A DNA stretch of 48,224 nt, from positions 1-48,224 of the forward strand of contig DAOTUD010000201.1 of assembly GCA_034437275.1 (NCBI GenBank), read 5' to 3'. This DNA comes from TC-15 sp034437275. GTDB taxonomy: Bacteria > Chloroflexota > Anaerolineae > Aggregatilineales > Aggregatilineaceae. Both the position numbers and the translations under genes were made by a program. Positions 33,057 to 40,323 of the stretch are shown here, one piece after another. Below the pieces are notes generated by a model that ran no database searches, had not been told where the DNA came from, and saw only the letters and a program-made list of their open reading frames with translations. How positions within the stretch are numbered: position 1 is the stretch's first letter; each line of letters starts with the position of its first letter.

Positions 33057-33072
33057 ATTGATATCTGTCGAT
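33057..33072. promoter_or_regulatory. Candidate ArsR operator O2 before arsM
   Basis: ATTGATATCTGTCGAT on the plus strand matches the O1 element (read on the minus strand, ATTGATATTTATCGAT) at 14 of 16 positions. It lies just upstream of the arsM ribosome site in the arsR-arsM gap. Confidence 0.55.
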
Positions 33073-33098
33073 ACATCAGATCAAAAAAAACTGCCAAC

Positions 33099-33395
33099 TC
33101 ACTCATCTTGTTCAGCATGCTCCGGTGCAAACACCTGCATCAGGGTGCCACAGCATACCGTAATCTGCTCCTGGTTGAGCGTATAGAAGCGCTGGCGACC
33201 GTCCTGGCGGATTTTGACCAGATTGGCTTCTTGCAGTTTTTTCAAGTGGTGGCTGACCGTCGGCTGGTTTACTTTTCCATCCAACTTTTCCACCAATTCA
33301 CCCACGCTCAACCACACACAGCACAGGTGCTTCATAATGGCCTGGCGTGTGTCGTCAGCAATAGCTTTGGCGAAAAGTACCGGATCAACGCTCAT
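33099..33395 (-). CDS. ArsR-family winged-helix repressor
   Basis: The 98-residue regulator has the ArsR fold: LFAKAIADDTRQAIMKHL, then LSVGELVEKLDGKVNQPTVSHHLKKLQEANLV (recognition helix) and the wing IRQDGRQRFYTLN. Two Cys pairs, CC near residues 25-26 and CC near 80-81, could bind As(III); they differ in position from the classic ELCVCDL metal site. Together with arsM downstream this indicates arsenic-responsive control. The promoter puts the first transcribed base at or next to the start codon, so the mRNA may be leaderless. Confidence 0.92.
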   Translation of the reverse strand: MSVDPVLFAKAIADDTRQAIMKHLCCVWLSVGELVEKLDGKVNQPTVSHHLKKLQEANLVKIRQDGRQRFYTLNQEQITVCCGTLMQVFAPEHAEQDE

Positions 33396-33401
33396 GATTC
33401 T

Positions 33402-33429
33402 ATTCTATCGATAAATATCAATATGTCAA
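33402..33429 (-). promoter_or_regulatory. arsR promoter, inside the end of mutY
   Basis: On the minus strand TTGACA (33429-33424), 16 bases and TAGAAT (33407-33402). The -10 box ends only 6 bases before the arsR ATG. The -35 box lies in the last codons of mutY (stop at 33420-33418), so the promoter straddles the mutY stop. Confidence 0.7.
33407..33422. promoter_or_regulatory. Candidate ArsR operator O1 in the arsR promoter spacer
   Basis: On the minus strand ATTGATA-TT-TATCGAT is an inverted repeat with one mismatch. It fills the spacer between the -35 and -10 boxes of arsR, a typical repressor position. A close copy (O2) precedes arsM. Confidence 0.65.
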
Positions 33430-34527
33430 GTCCAGCCCCAACTGGCCGCCCCCGTCCCGCAGCATGGCGCTGATCTTCTGGTCGGTGACGGGGAAGGCGT
33501 ACTGCTCCAACTCGTCGAGCGTGACCCAGCGCCAGTCCGCACATTCGAGCGCCTGCGGCTCGCCGCTGACCAGCGTGCAGTGAAAAGCGTACAGCGTGAT
33601 CCGAAAGTGACTGTAGGCGTGGCGCACGGTGCCGATCTGGGAGCCGACCGCGATCGTGATGCCCAGTTCTTCGCGGATTTCCCGGCGCAGGCAGTCCGGC
33701 AGGCTTTCGCCGGGGTCGCGTTTGCCGCCAGGGAACTCCCACAGACCGCCCAGCATCCCATCCAGCGGACGCTGCGCGATCAGCACGCGCTGATCGTCGC
33801 CCGCGATCACCGCCGCCGTCACGTCATAATGCGGCGTCCGGCGGCGCGGACCTTTCACCGGGCGCTGAAGCTGCGTGCCCCGTTCGCGCGTTCGGCAGTG
33901 AGCCGCAATCGGACAGTGGGCGCAGTCGGGCGCTTTGGGCGTGCAGACGCGCCGCCCCAGTTCCATCAGCCCCTCATTCCACACGCCGGCTCGCCCGACA
34001 GGGACCAGCGTTTCCGCCAGTTCCCACAGCGTGTTTTTGGTCGCGGTTTGGCGCACGTCGTCGTCGATATCGAACAGCCGGGTCAGGATGCGGATCACGT
34101 TGCCATCCAGCACGGGAACATCCAGCCCAAACGCAAGGCTGCCCACCGCCCCCGCTGTATAACGCCCAACCCCCGGCAGCTTGCGCAACTCTTCGATGCT
34201 GGCCGGGAATGCGCCATCGAACTCATCGACGACCGTTTGCGCTGCGCGGTGCAGGTGGCGCGCCCGGCTGTAATAGCCCAGCCCTTCCCACAGCTTGAGC
34301 ACTGCGTCCAGGTCGGCGGCGGCCAGCGCGGCGACGGTCGGGAAGCGCGCCAGGAAACGCTCGTAATATGGGATGACCGTCGTCACCTGGGTTTGCTGCA
34401 GCATGATTTCAGACAGCCAGATCGCGTAGGGGTCCTGGGTGCGCCGCCAGGGCAGGTCGGCTTTGTGCGCCGCGAACCACGCGATCAGGTCGTGATGGAG
34501 CGCGGTATAATCGGCGGGATCGCTCAT
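33418..34527 (-). CDS. mutY: A/G-specific adenine DNA glycosylase
   Basis: MutY removes adenine mispaired with 8-oxoguanine. The 369-residue protein has the helix-hairpin-helix glycosylase domain with the catalytic Glu in LSEIMLQQTQV, LPGVGRYTAGAV, the catalytic Asp in VPVLDGNVIRIL, and the 4Fe-4S cluster cysteines CTPKAPDCAHCPIAAHC. The C-terminal part is a NUDIX-like domain (GLWEFPGGKRDPGESLPDCLRREIREELG) that recognises 8-oxoG; here the NUDIX box itself is well kept. Its start overlaps the stop of the upstream methyltransferase gene by 4 bases (ATGA). Confidence 0.95.
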   Translation of the reverse strand: MSDPADYTALHHDLIAWFAAHKADLPWRRTQDPYAIWLSEIMLQQTQVTTVIPYYERFLARFPTVAALAAADLDAVLKLWEGLGYYSRARHLHRAAQTVVDEFDGAFPASIEELRKLPGVGRYTAGAVGSLAFGLDVPVLDGNVIRILTRLFDIDDDVRQTATKNTLWELAETLVPVGRAGVWNEGLMELGRRVCTPKAPDCAHCPIAAHCRTRERGTQLQRPVKGPRRRTPHYDVTAAVIAGDDQRVLIAQRPLDGMLGGLWEFPGGKRDPGESLPDCLRREIREELGITIAVGSQIGTVRHAYSHFRITLYAFHCTLVSGEPQALECADWRWVTLDELEQYAFPVTDQKISAMLRDGGGQLGLDLTY

Positions 34528-35231
34528 GTGTCGCTCCGGCGCAGGATGCTGTAGTGGTTGGCGTCGTTGGTGCGGCCATCGGCGCGGTATGTCTCGACCT
34601 CGGCCAGCCCGGTCGCCGCGATCAGGGCGGCGTGCTCGTCATCGTCGACGAAGTGACAGTAACGCAGCGCACGCTCGCCGCGCCGCCAGTCGAGCAGGTA
34701 GTCGTGGCGCTCGACCTCGATATCATCGGACCAGGGTACGATGCGCTCCCGAAAGCGCGCGTAATCGTAGAAGCGCCACGCCGCAAACGCCAGCAGGCCG
34801 CCGGGTGCAACCCGTTGTGCTAGACTCTGCATGACATCGCGGCGGTGCTGCGCGCCGGGGATGTGATGCAGCATCCCGAACAGCACGACGAGATCGTAGC
34901 TGCCACTGTCCGGCGGCTGGGTGACGATATCGCGCTGTTCGAGCTGGGCTTCCAGACCGGACAGCGCGGCGCGCGCGCGGTCCAGCAGCACCGGGTTATT
35001 GTCCAGCCCATAATAGCGAATCGCCGCTGGGCCGAGCCGGTCGGCCAGGAACACACCAAAGCGCCCGTTCCCACAGCCGACATCCAGCACGCCCAGCGGC
35101 GTGTCGAGATACGGCAGCAGGCGCTCCCATCCCGGCCAGGGCTGCCCGCGCGATTCGTCGAAGCTTTGGGCCGTGATTTGGTAAAATCGTTGGTTGATCT
35201 GGTTGAGACGTTGGATTGTGGTGTTGTCCAT
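34524..35231 (-). CDS. Class I SAM-dependent methyltransferase, TRM9-like
   Basis: The 235-residue protein has motif I VLDVGCGNGRFG, GLDNNPVLLDRA, and SYDLVVLFGMLHHIPG, a pattern shared with TRM9/ALKBH8-type tRNA methyltransferases and other class I enzymes. The divergent neighbour is Elp3, which makes the cm5U precursor that TRM9 methylates in eukaryotes, so a tRNA wobble role is attractive but inferred. The start codon at 35231-35229 shares bases with the elp3 start codon on the other strand. No alternative in-frame start exists near it. Translation is coupled to mutY downstream. Confidence 0.8.
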   Translation of the reverse strand: MDNTTIQRLNQINQRFYQITAQSFDESRGQPWPGWERLLPYLDTPLGVLDVGCGNGRFGVFLADRLGPAAIRYYGLDNNPVLLDRARAALSGLEAQLEQRDIVTQPPDSGSYDLVVLFGMLHHIPGAQHRRDVMQSLAQRVAPGGLLAFAAWRFYDYARFRERIVPWSDDIEVERHDYLLDWRRGERALRYCHFVDDDEHAALIAATGLAEVETYRADGRTNDANHYSILRRSDT

Positions 35232-37059
35232 GAAATATAAACTGGATATTGAGCGTTACCGGAAGCCGTTGATTGAGATTTTACAGGCTGTTATTCAGGA
35301 ACCCAACCTGACCCACAAGCAGCTTGTGCGCATCCTCAAGGCGCACCCCAAAGACGGCAGCGGGTTGTTCCGGAAAAATGACCTGATCCGCGCCTACCGC
35401 ACCTTCGCCGGGACGGACGATCTGCCGGCCTTTGACCCGGCGGTGCTGGCCAATCTGCGCATGAAGCCGGTGCGCACCATCTCCGGCGTGACGCCGGTCA
35501 CGGTGCTCACCAAGCCGTTTCCATGCCCGGGTGAATGTATATTTTGCCCGAATGACGTGCGGATGCCCAAAAGTTACCTGGCCAACGAACCCGGAGCACA
35601 GCGCGCCGAGCAAAATCACTTCGATCCGTACTTGCAGACCTACTCGCGGCTGCGCACCATGCGCGACACCGGCCACCCCACCGACAAAATCGAGTTGATC
35701 ATCCTGGGCGGTACGTGGTCGTTTTACCCGGAGACGTACCAGGTCTGGTTCGTGAAGCGGGTATTTGACGCGCTGCACGACTTCGGCCAGGGCATCGACC
35801 GCACCGCCGAGGTGCACGCCGCGCTGCGCGCCGGATCGCAGTTCCACGCGGAGCAGCCGCCGACCGCGATCACGCTGGACGGCACCGCCCTGGCGCAGCG
35901 CTATAACCAGGTGGTGCAGGCCATCTACCAGGACGAGATGCGCCGTTCGCGCGAGTACGCGCAAGCCATCGCACGCGGCGAGCGTCCGCGCAGCCCGATC
36001 GACGAGTACGTCACCTGGGAAGAACTGGAGGCCGCCCACCGCTACAACGAGCACGCCGCCTGCCGGTGTGTGGGGTTGGTGATCGAAACGCGCCCGGACA
36101 ACATCAGCGAGGAGGAAGTGCTGCGCGTGCGCCGGCTGGGCGCGACTAAAGTGCAGATCGGCCTCCAAAGCCTGGACGACGAGGTGCTGCGGCTCAACCG
36201 GCGCGGCCACACCGTCGCCGCCACGCGCCGGGCCGTCCGGCTGCTGCGACAGGCCGGGTTCAAGATTCATGCCCATTGGATGCCCAACCTGTACGGCTCC
36301 TCATCCGAGGCTGATATCGCAGACTACCGGCGCATGTTCGACGATCCGGACTTCCGCCCGGACGAGCTCAAGCTGTACCCGTGCTCGCTCATCGAGAGCG
36401 CGGAATTGATGCAGTATTATGAGGATGGGCGCTGGCAGCCCTACACGCACGACGAACTGCTGCACGTCCTGACCACCAGCTTTCTGAACACGCCGGAATA
36501 CTGCCGCCTGACGCGCGTGGTGCGCGATATCCCATCAACGGATATTGTGGCCGGAGACCTGACGACGAATTTCCGGCAGGTAGTCGACCGCGAACTCCAG
36601 CGGCGCGGCCAGCGCAGCCCGGATATCCGCGCCCGGGAGATTCGCCGCCACACCGTCGCAGCGGACGCGCTGTCGCTGGACGAGGTGTGGTATACCACCA
36701 GCATCGGGGACGAGGTGTTTTTGCAGATCATCACGCCCGACCGGCGAATCGCGGGATTCTTACGGCTGTCGCTGCCTGCCGCCCTGCCCATCATCGACGA
36801 ACTGCGCGGCGCGGCGATGATCCGCGAGGTGCATGTCTACGGGCAGTCGTTGTCCATCGGCGAGGAAGTGCCGGGCAAGGCCCAACATCGCGGGCTGGGC
36901 AAACACCTGATCGAACGGGCGGCGGCGATTGCCACCGAACGCGGCTACCAACAGCTTGCCGTCATTTCGTCCGTCGGGACGCGGGCTTACTATCGCAAGC
37001 GCGGCTTTGTCGACGGTAAGCTGTACCAGTTTCGTCCCTTGCAGCACAACGAAACATAA
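35230..37059 (+). CDS. elp3: Elp3-family tRNA uridine(34) radical SAM acetyltransferase
   Basis: Elp3 uses a radical SAM centre and acetyl-CoA to build carboxymethyl groups on wobble uridine 34 of tRNA. The 609-residue protein shows CPGECIFCP (Cys99, 103, 106, the CxxxCxxC cluster motif), RTMRDTGHPTDKIELIILGGTW, VGLVIETRPDNI, and a C-terminal GNAT domain (HRGLGKHLIERAAAIATERGY, then GTRAYYRKRGF). The start is ATG 35230; the frame upstream has no family sequence. It has only a weak ribosome site and its promoter must lie inside the divergent methyltransferase gene. Confidence 0.93.
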   Translation: MKYKLDIERYRKPLIEILQAVIQEPNLTHKQLVRILKAHPKDGSGLFRKNDLIRAYRTFAGTDDLPAFDPAVLANLRMKPVRTISGVTPVTVLTKPFPCPGECIFCPNDVRMPKSYLANEPGAQRAEQNHFDPYLQTYSRLRTMRDTGHPTDKIELIILGGTWSFYPETYQVWFVKRVFDALHDFGQGIDRTAEVHAALRAGSQFHAEQPPTAITLDGTALAQRYNQVVQAIYQDEMRRSREYAQAIARGERPRSPIDEYVTWEELEAAHRYNEHAACRCVGLVIETRPDNISEEEVLRVRRLGATKVQIGLQSLDDEVLRLNRRGHTVAATRRAVRLLRQAGFKIHAHWMPNLYGSSSEADIADYRRMFDDPDFRPDELKLYPCSLIESAELMQYYEDGRWQPYTHDELLHVLTTSFLNTPEYCRLTRVVRDIPSTDIVAGDLTTNFRQVVDRELQRRGQRSPDIRAREIRRHTVAADALSLDEVWYTTSIGDEVFLQIITPDRRIAGFLRLSLPAALPIIDELRGAAMIREVHVYGQSLSIGEEVPGKAQHRGLGKHLIERAAAIATERGYQQLAVISSVGTRAYYRKRGFVDGKLYQFRPLQHNET

Positions 37060-37111
37060 CCGCCCCGCGTAGAAAGGTACAGACGGGGATCATTGAGGAG
37101 AGAGGCAGGTT

Positions 37112-38053
37112 ATGCCATTTTTTCGCAGGCGCGCGCGTGATCAACACGATACAGATGAACGCCCGCCAGAAATCGTAGATGAGCATGTCATCAACGGCGA
37201 AGTACAGCGCAAGCTGGAACGCACGTTGCCCGTCCCAGAAGATGACGAACGTGTGCCCCGGCGCAAGCGGCGCGCAGTGGAAGAACCCGACCGCCAACGA
37301 CGTCCGCCCAAGCGGCGCAAACGCCGCCGGCCCCCACCGCCGCCCCAGCAGCGCGGCTGCCTGGGCACGTGCGCCCTGTTCGCCGGGTTATCCGTGCTGG
37401 TGCTGACGGTCGCCATCGCGTGTGCGTTCCTGGCCTTTATGCTGGACGTCGCCGACTTTGTGGGCGACCCGATCGGGAACTTCCTCGCCGTGTTTGGCTA
37501 CGAAGAAGACGCCGAGCCAGAAGAAGTCGACAGCCGGACGATTGTGCTCGACATCCGGCAGATGGCGCTGCTGGAAACCACCAGCAGCAACATCCAGATC
37601 ACTAAAACGGTGCGGGATACCAAGTGGGTTCCCGATGCCGAGATGACGGTCAGCTACATCGGATATGTCACGGTCGGGATCGACCTCGCGCTGATCGACG
37701 AGCAGGACGTCGTGCCCAACGAAGACGGCATGATCACCATCACCCTGCCACCCGCGCAGATCACAAACTGCTCGCTGGGCAAGCCGGCCATTCTGCACGA
37801 TGAGTGCACGCATATCTGGCGCGTGCAGGACTGCGGCGATATCCGCCGGGACCTACAAGACAAGGCGTACGACCGGTCCCTGGATGAACTGCGCGAAACC
37901 GCCTACGAGATGGACCTGATCGAACTGGCCTACCAGGAGGCCGAAGCACAGATCGCGGCGCTGTTCGGCACGGTGTATCCCGACCAGCAGTTGATCTTCG
38001 TGCCGAGCGACGAAGTGGTCCCCGCGCCCGCGTCCTGCTTTCCGGAGGATTAG
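37112..38053 (+). CDS. DUF4230 domain membrane protein
   Basis: The 313-residue protein has a long basic, proline-rich cytoplasmic N-terminus (about residues 1-85, PPKRRKRRRPPPPPQQRGC), one membrane helix (about residues 90-112) and an outer DUF4230 domain (IRQMALLETTSSNIQITKTV, YVTVGIDLALIDEQDV, ITITLPPAQITNCSL). DUF4230 has no known function. The start has GAGGAGAGAGG upstream. It follows elp3 by 52 bases and is convergent with the lipoate-transferase gene after 5 bases. Confidence 0.82.
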   Translation: MPFFRRRARDQHDTDERPPEIVDEHVINGEVQRKLERTLPVPEDDERVPRRKRRAVEEPDRQRRPPKRRKRRRPPPPPQQRGCLGTCALFAGLSVLVLTVAIACAFLAFMLDVADFVGDPIGNFLAVFGYEEDAEPEEVDSRTIVLDIRQMALLETTSSNIQITKTVRDTKWVPDAEMTVSYIGYVTVGIDLALIDEQDVVPNEDGMITITLPPAQITNCSLGKPAILHDECTHIWRVQDCGDIRRDLQDKAYDRSLDELRETAYEMDLIELAYQEAEAQIAALFGTVYPDQQLIFVPSDEVVPAPASCFPED

Positions 38054-38058
38054 CGCAG

Positions 38059-38874
38059 CTAAAAACGGGCGTGCCAGCTTTCGGTCGCGTACTGTTCGGC
38101 CCGCAGTTCGGCGGCGCGCGTTTCTTCGTCCGGTGTCAGCCTGCTGTCCTCCAGAGTAAGATCAAACGTATCGTGGAATCCGTCAGTGACAGCCTGGGCG
38201 GCCTGTTCCCAGGTGGTGATCCGGCCCAGCGAGGCTTCCAGCGTGGTCGCCCGCTGCCGGACGCGCGCGCGGACATGCTCGCGACGCTCTGCGCTCTCAA
38301 AGACCAGCCCGTCACAAATGCGCGCGATGTCACCGTAAAGTGGCAGGCTGCCGTGCTGCAACACCGCGTTAAACTTGCGCACCTGCGCGCTGCCGACCAG
38401 CTTCTTCCCGTCCAGCGTGATCTCGTAGTGGCTGGGCACCTCGAAGCAGACGGGGCCTTTGCTGTTGGCCGGCCCGGTGATCCGTTTGTCGGCCTCGGGA
38501 TCGGCTCCCAGACGTTGCAAGGCCAGCAGCAGCGCCTGGCTCAGCCGCCGGTAGCTGGCGACGATATCGCCCGCGACGATGGGATGATCGGCTTTGACGG
38601 CGACGCTGTAGGTGAGTTCGTCGGTGTGCAGGATGGCGCGTCCCCCGGTCAGCCGCCGCACCAGGTCCCAGCCGTGCTCGGCCAGCCGCTGCCGGTCAAC
38701 GTCGGCCAGCGGTTGGGTATAGCCCAGCGAAAAGCACGCCGGGCCCCAATCATATAGGCGCAGCGTCGGGGGCACGCGCCCGTCCGCAACAGCTTCCATG
38801 ATGGCCTGGTCGATGGCCATGTTCATCGGGCCATCGGTCGCAGCGGTGCGAATGACACGCCAGTGATTCATCAC
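38059..38874 (-). CDS. Lipoate/octanoate protein transferase, LipM-like
   Basis: The 271-residue protein belongs to the BPL/LplA/LipB cofactor transferase fold. It shows GPMNMAIDQAIME, LRLYDWGPACFSLGY, VRRLTGGRAILHTDELTYSV, then GPVCFEVPSHYEITL and GKKLVGSAQVRK, and LQHGSLPL. The Cys in GPVCFE matches the catalytic Cys of the LipM octanoyltransferase, so LipM is favoured over lipoate ligase; the function is inferred from this residue. The start ATG 38874 has GAGGAG upstream; a second ATG at 38871 is also possible. Confidence 0.88.
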   Translation of the reverse strand: MMNHWRVIRTAATDGPMNMAIDQAIMEAVADGRVPPTLRLYDWGPACFSLGYTQPLADVDRQRLAEHGWDLVRRLTGGRAILHTDELTYSVAVKADHPIVAGDIVASYRRLSQALLLALQRLGADPEADKRITGPANSKGPVCFEVPSHYEITLDGKKLVGSAQVRKFNAVLQHGSLPLYGDIARICDGLVFESAERREHVRARVRQRATTLEASLGRITTWEQAAQAVTDGFHDTFDLTLEDSRLTPDEETRAAELRAEQYATESWHARF

Positions 38875-38922
38875 AACTCCTCAAGCAGGATAAGCGTAGA
38901 CAAACAGGTGAAGTTTAACACA

Positions 38923-38951
38923 TTGAGCCTTTGCAGGTTTAACGTTACAAT
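38923..38951 (+). promoter_or_regulatory. Promoter of the LCP gene
   Basis: TTGAGC (38923-38928), a 17-base spacer and TACAAT (38946-38951) within AACGTTACAAT, the same -10 context as at upp. GTTTAAC occurs at 38913-38919 and again at 38937-38943, 24 bases apart, on either side of the -35 box; this could be a regulator site. Confidence 0.7.
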
Positions 38952-38988
38952 AAACTTAGAGTGATAGCTATTTTACACGGATAAACTG

Positions 38989-40266
38989 GTGTCATCGGAA
39001 TCTCAAGAAAAACCCACCCTGCCCTTCGACCCGGATATCACGGTGCGCCGCGATAGATCGCAGCCTGGGCATTGGTACAGCTTCCCTGGGCAGCAGCCCC
39101 TGTCGCCCCCGCGCATCGAAGCGGCCCCAGACCAGCACGAGCAAAGGCGGCGGTCAGCACGGGATCGCGTCCGGCGGCGCAAGATTCGCCGCGAAACGGG
39201 CGCGCCTGATGACTGGGCGTGGGTGGTCATCGCGGCGGCGCTGTTGGGCGTGACGGCGGTGATGGTGATGGCGGTCTTCTTTGGGGGGCGCTTCCTGCGG
39301 AGCTTCGAAAGCGCCAACAACACCAGCGCGACCAGTGTGCCGCCGGTGGAGCCGACGTCCGTGATCTATGGGCCAGGCGGCATTCTGGGCGAGGGCGACG
39401 AGCCGGCAGTCGGGATGCTCGAAGGCGAGAGCATGGTCATCCGCCGGTGGAGTGGCAAAGAACCCTTCACCGTGCTGCTGATGGGGATGGACAAACGCCC
39501 GTCCGAATTCGGCAACTCGTACCGCACCGACACCATGATCCTGGTACGGATCGAGCCGACCTCCAAGCAGGTCAGCATGTTGAGTATTCCGCGCGACCTG
39601 TATGTCGATGTGCCGGGCTACGGGCTGAAGAAGATCAACACGGCCTATTACTGGGGCGAATATGACGAACCCGGCGGCGGACCGCTGCTGGCCATGCGCA
39701 CCGTGCAGTACAATCTGGGCATTCGCGTCAACGAGTACATCGTCGTCGATTTCAACACGTTCATTCGCGTGGTCGATCTGATCGGCGGCATTGACATCAA
39801 CGTGCCCTATACCATCAACGATCCGCTGTACCCCGACATGAACTATGGCTACGACCCCTTCTACATTGAGGCCGGCTGGCACCACCTGGACGGCAACACC
39901 GCGCTGAAGTACGCCCGCAGCCGCCACAGTTCGGACGATATCGACCGTGCACGCCGCCAGCAGCAGGTGATTTTCGCCATCCGCGAGCGCGTCCTGGCCT
40001 ACGACATGATCCCGGAGCTGGTGATGCAGGCTCCGAAGTTGTGGTCCGAATTGAACGCCGGGATCGACACCGGCCTCGAATTGCAGCAGATCATCGAGCT
40101 GGCCTACTATCTCCAGGATATTCCCCTCGACAACATCAAAAGCGGCGTGCTGGGTTGGGAATACGTCTACGCGCGCAACTACCAGGGCCAGGAAATCCTG
40201 GTGCCCAACCGGGATAAGATCAGCCAATTGATGACCGATATCTTCGGCCCGGGTTACAACCAGTAG
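38989..40266 (+). CDS. LytR-CpsA-Psr (LCP) family protein
   Basis: LCP proteins attach lipid-linked glycans to peptidoglycan or proteins on the outer face of the membrane. The 425-residue protein has a basic cytoplasmic N-terminus, one membrane helix (about residues 76-100) and an outer LCP domain beginning FTVLLMGMDKRP, with YRTDTMILVRI, MLSIPRDLYVDVPGYG, VDLIGGIDINVPY, LDGNTALKYARSRHSSDDIDRARRQQQVI. The Arg and Asp residues that bind the pyrophosphate lipid are present. Start is GTG 38989; the region before it is promoter. It fits with the WecA/TagO-type enzyme and glycosyltransferases elsewhere in the window. Confidence 0.93.
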   Translation: MSSESQEKPTLPFDPDITVRRDRSQPGHWYSFPGQQPLSPPRIEAAPDQHEQRRRSARDRVRRRKIRRETGAPDDWAWVVIAAALLGVTAVMVMAVFFGGRFLRSFESANNTSATSVPPVEPTSVIYGPGGILGEGDEPAVGMLEGESMVIRRWSGKEPFTVLLMGMDKRPSEFGNSYRTDTMILVRIEPTSKQVSMLSIPRDLYVDVPGYGLKKINTAYYWGEYDEPGGGPLLAMRTVQYNLGIRVNEYIVVDFNTFIRVVDLIGGIDINVPYTINDPLYPDMNYGYDPFYIEAGWHHLDGNTALKYARSRHSSDDIDRARRQQQVIFAIRERVLAYDMIPELVMQAPKLWSELNAGIDTGLELQQIIELAYYLQDIPLDNIKSGVLGWEYVYARNYQGQEILVPNRDKISQLMTDIFGPGYNQ

Positions 40267-40276
40267 CAACCCCTGC

Positions 40277-40282
40277 TATAAT
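40277..40282 (+). promoter_or_regulatory. Extended -10 box before the GH13-like gene
   Basis: TGCTATAAT (40274-40282) contains a perfect TATAAT preceded by TGN, an extended -10 element. A -35 box is not evident; the expected place, about 40254-40259, falls in the end of the LCP gene. The start codon follows 41 bases downstream. Confidence 0.5.
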
Positions 40283-40323
40283 CAAACAGTTGAATTTTTT
40301 TCTCTCTAGCTTCGGGAGTGGAT

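Noticed and set aside
29774..33395. Reading the permease as the arsenite pump of an ars operon
   Set aside because: It is convergent with arsM, separated by a terminator, and its superfamily covers many substrates. Proximity alone is not enough.
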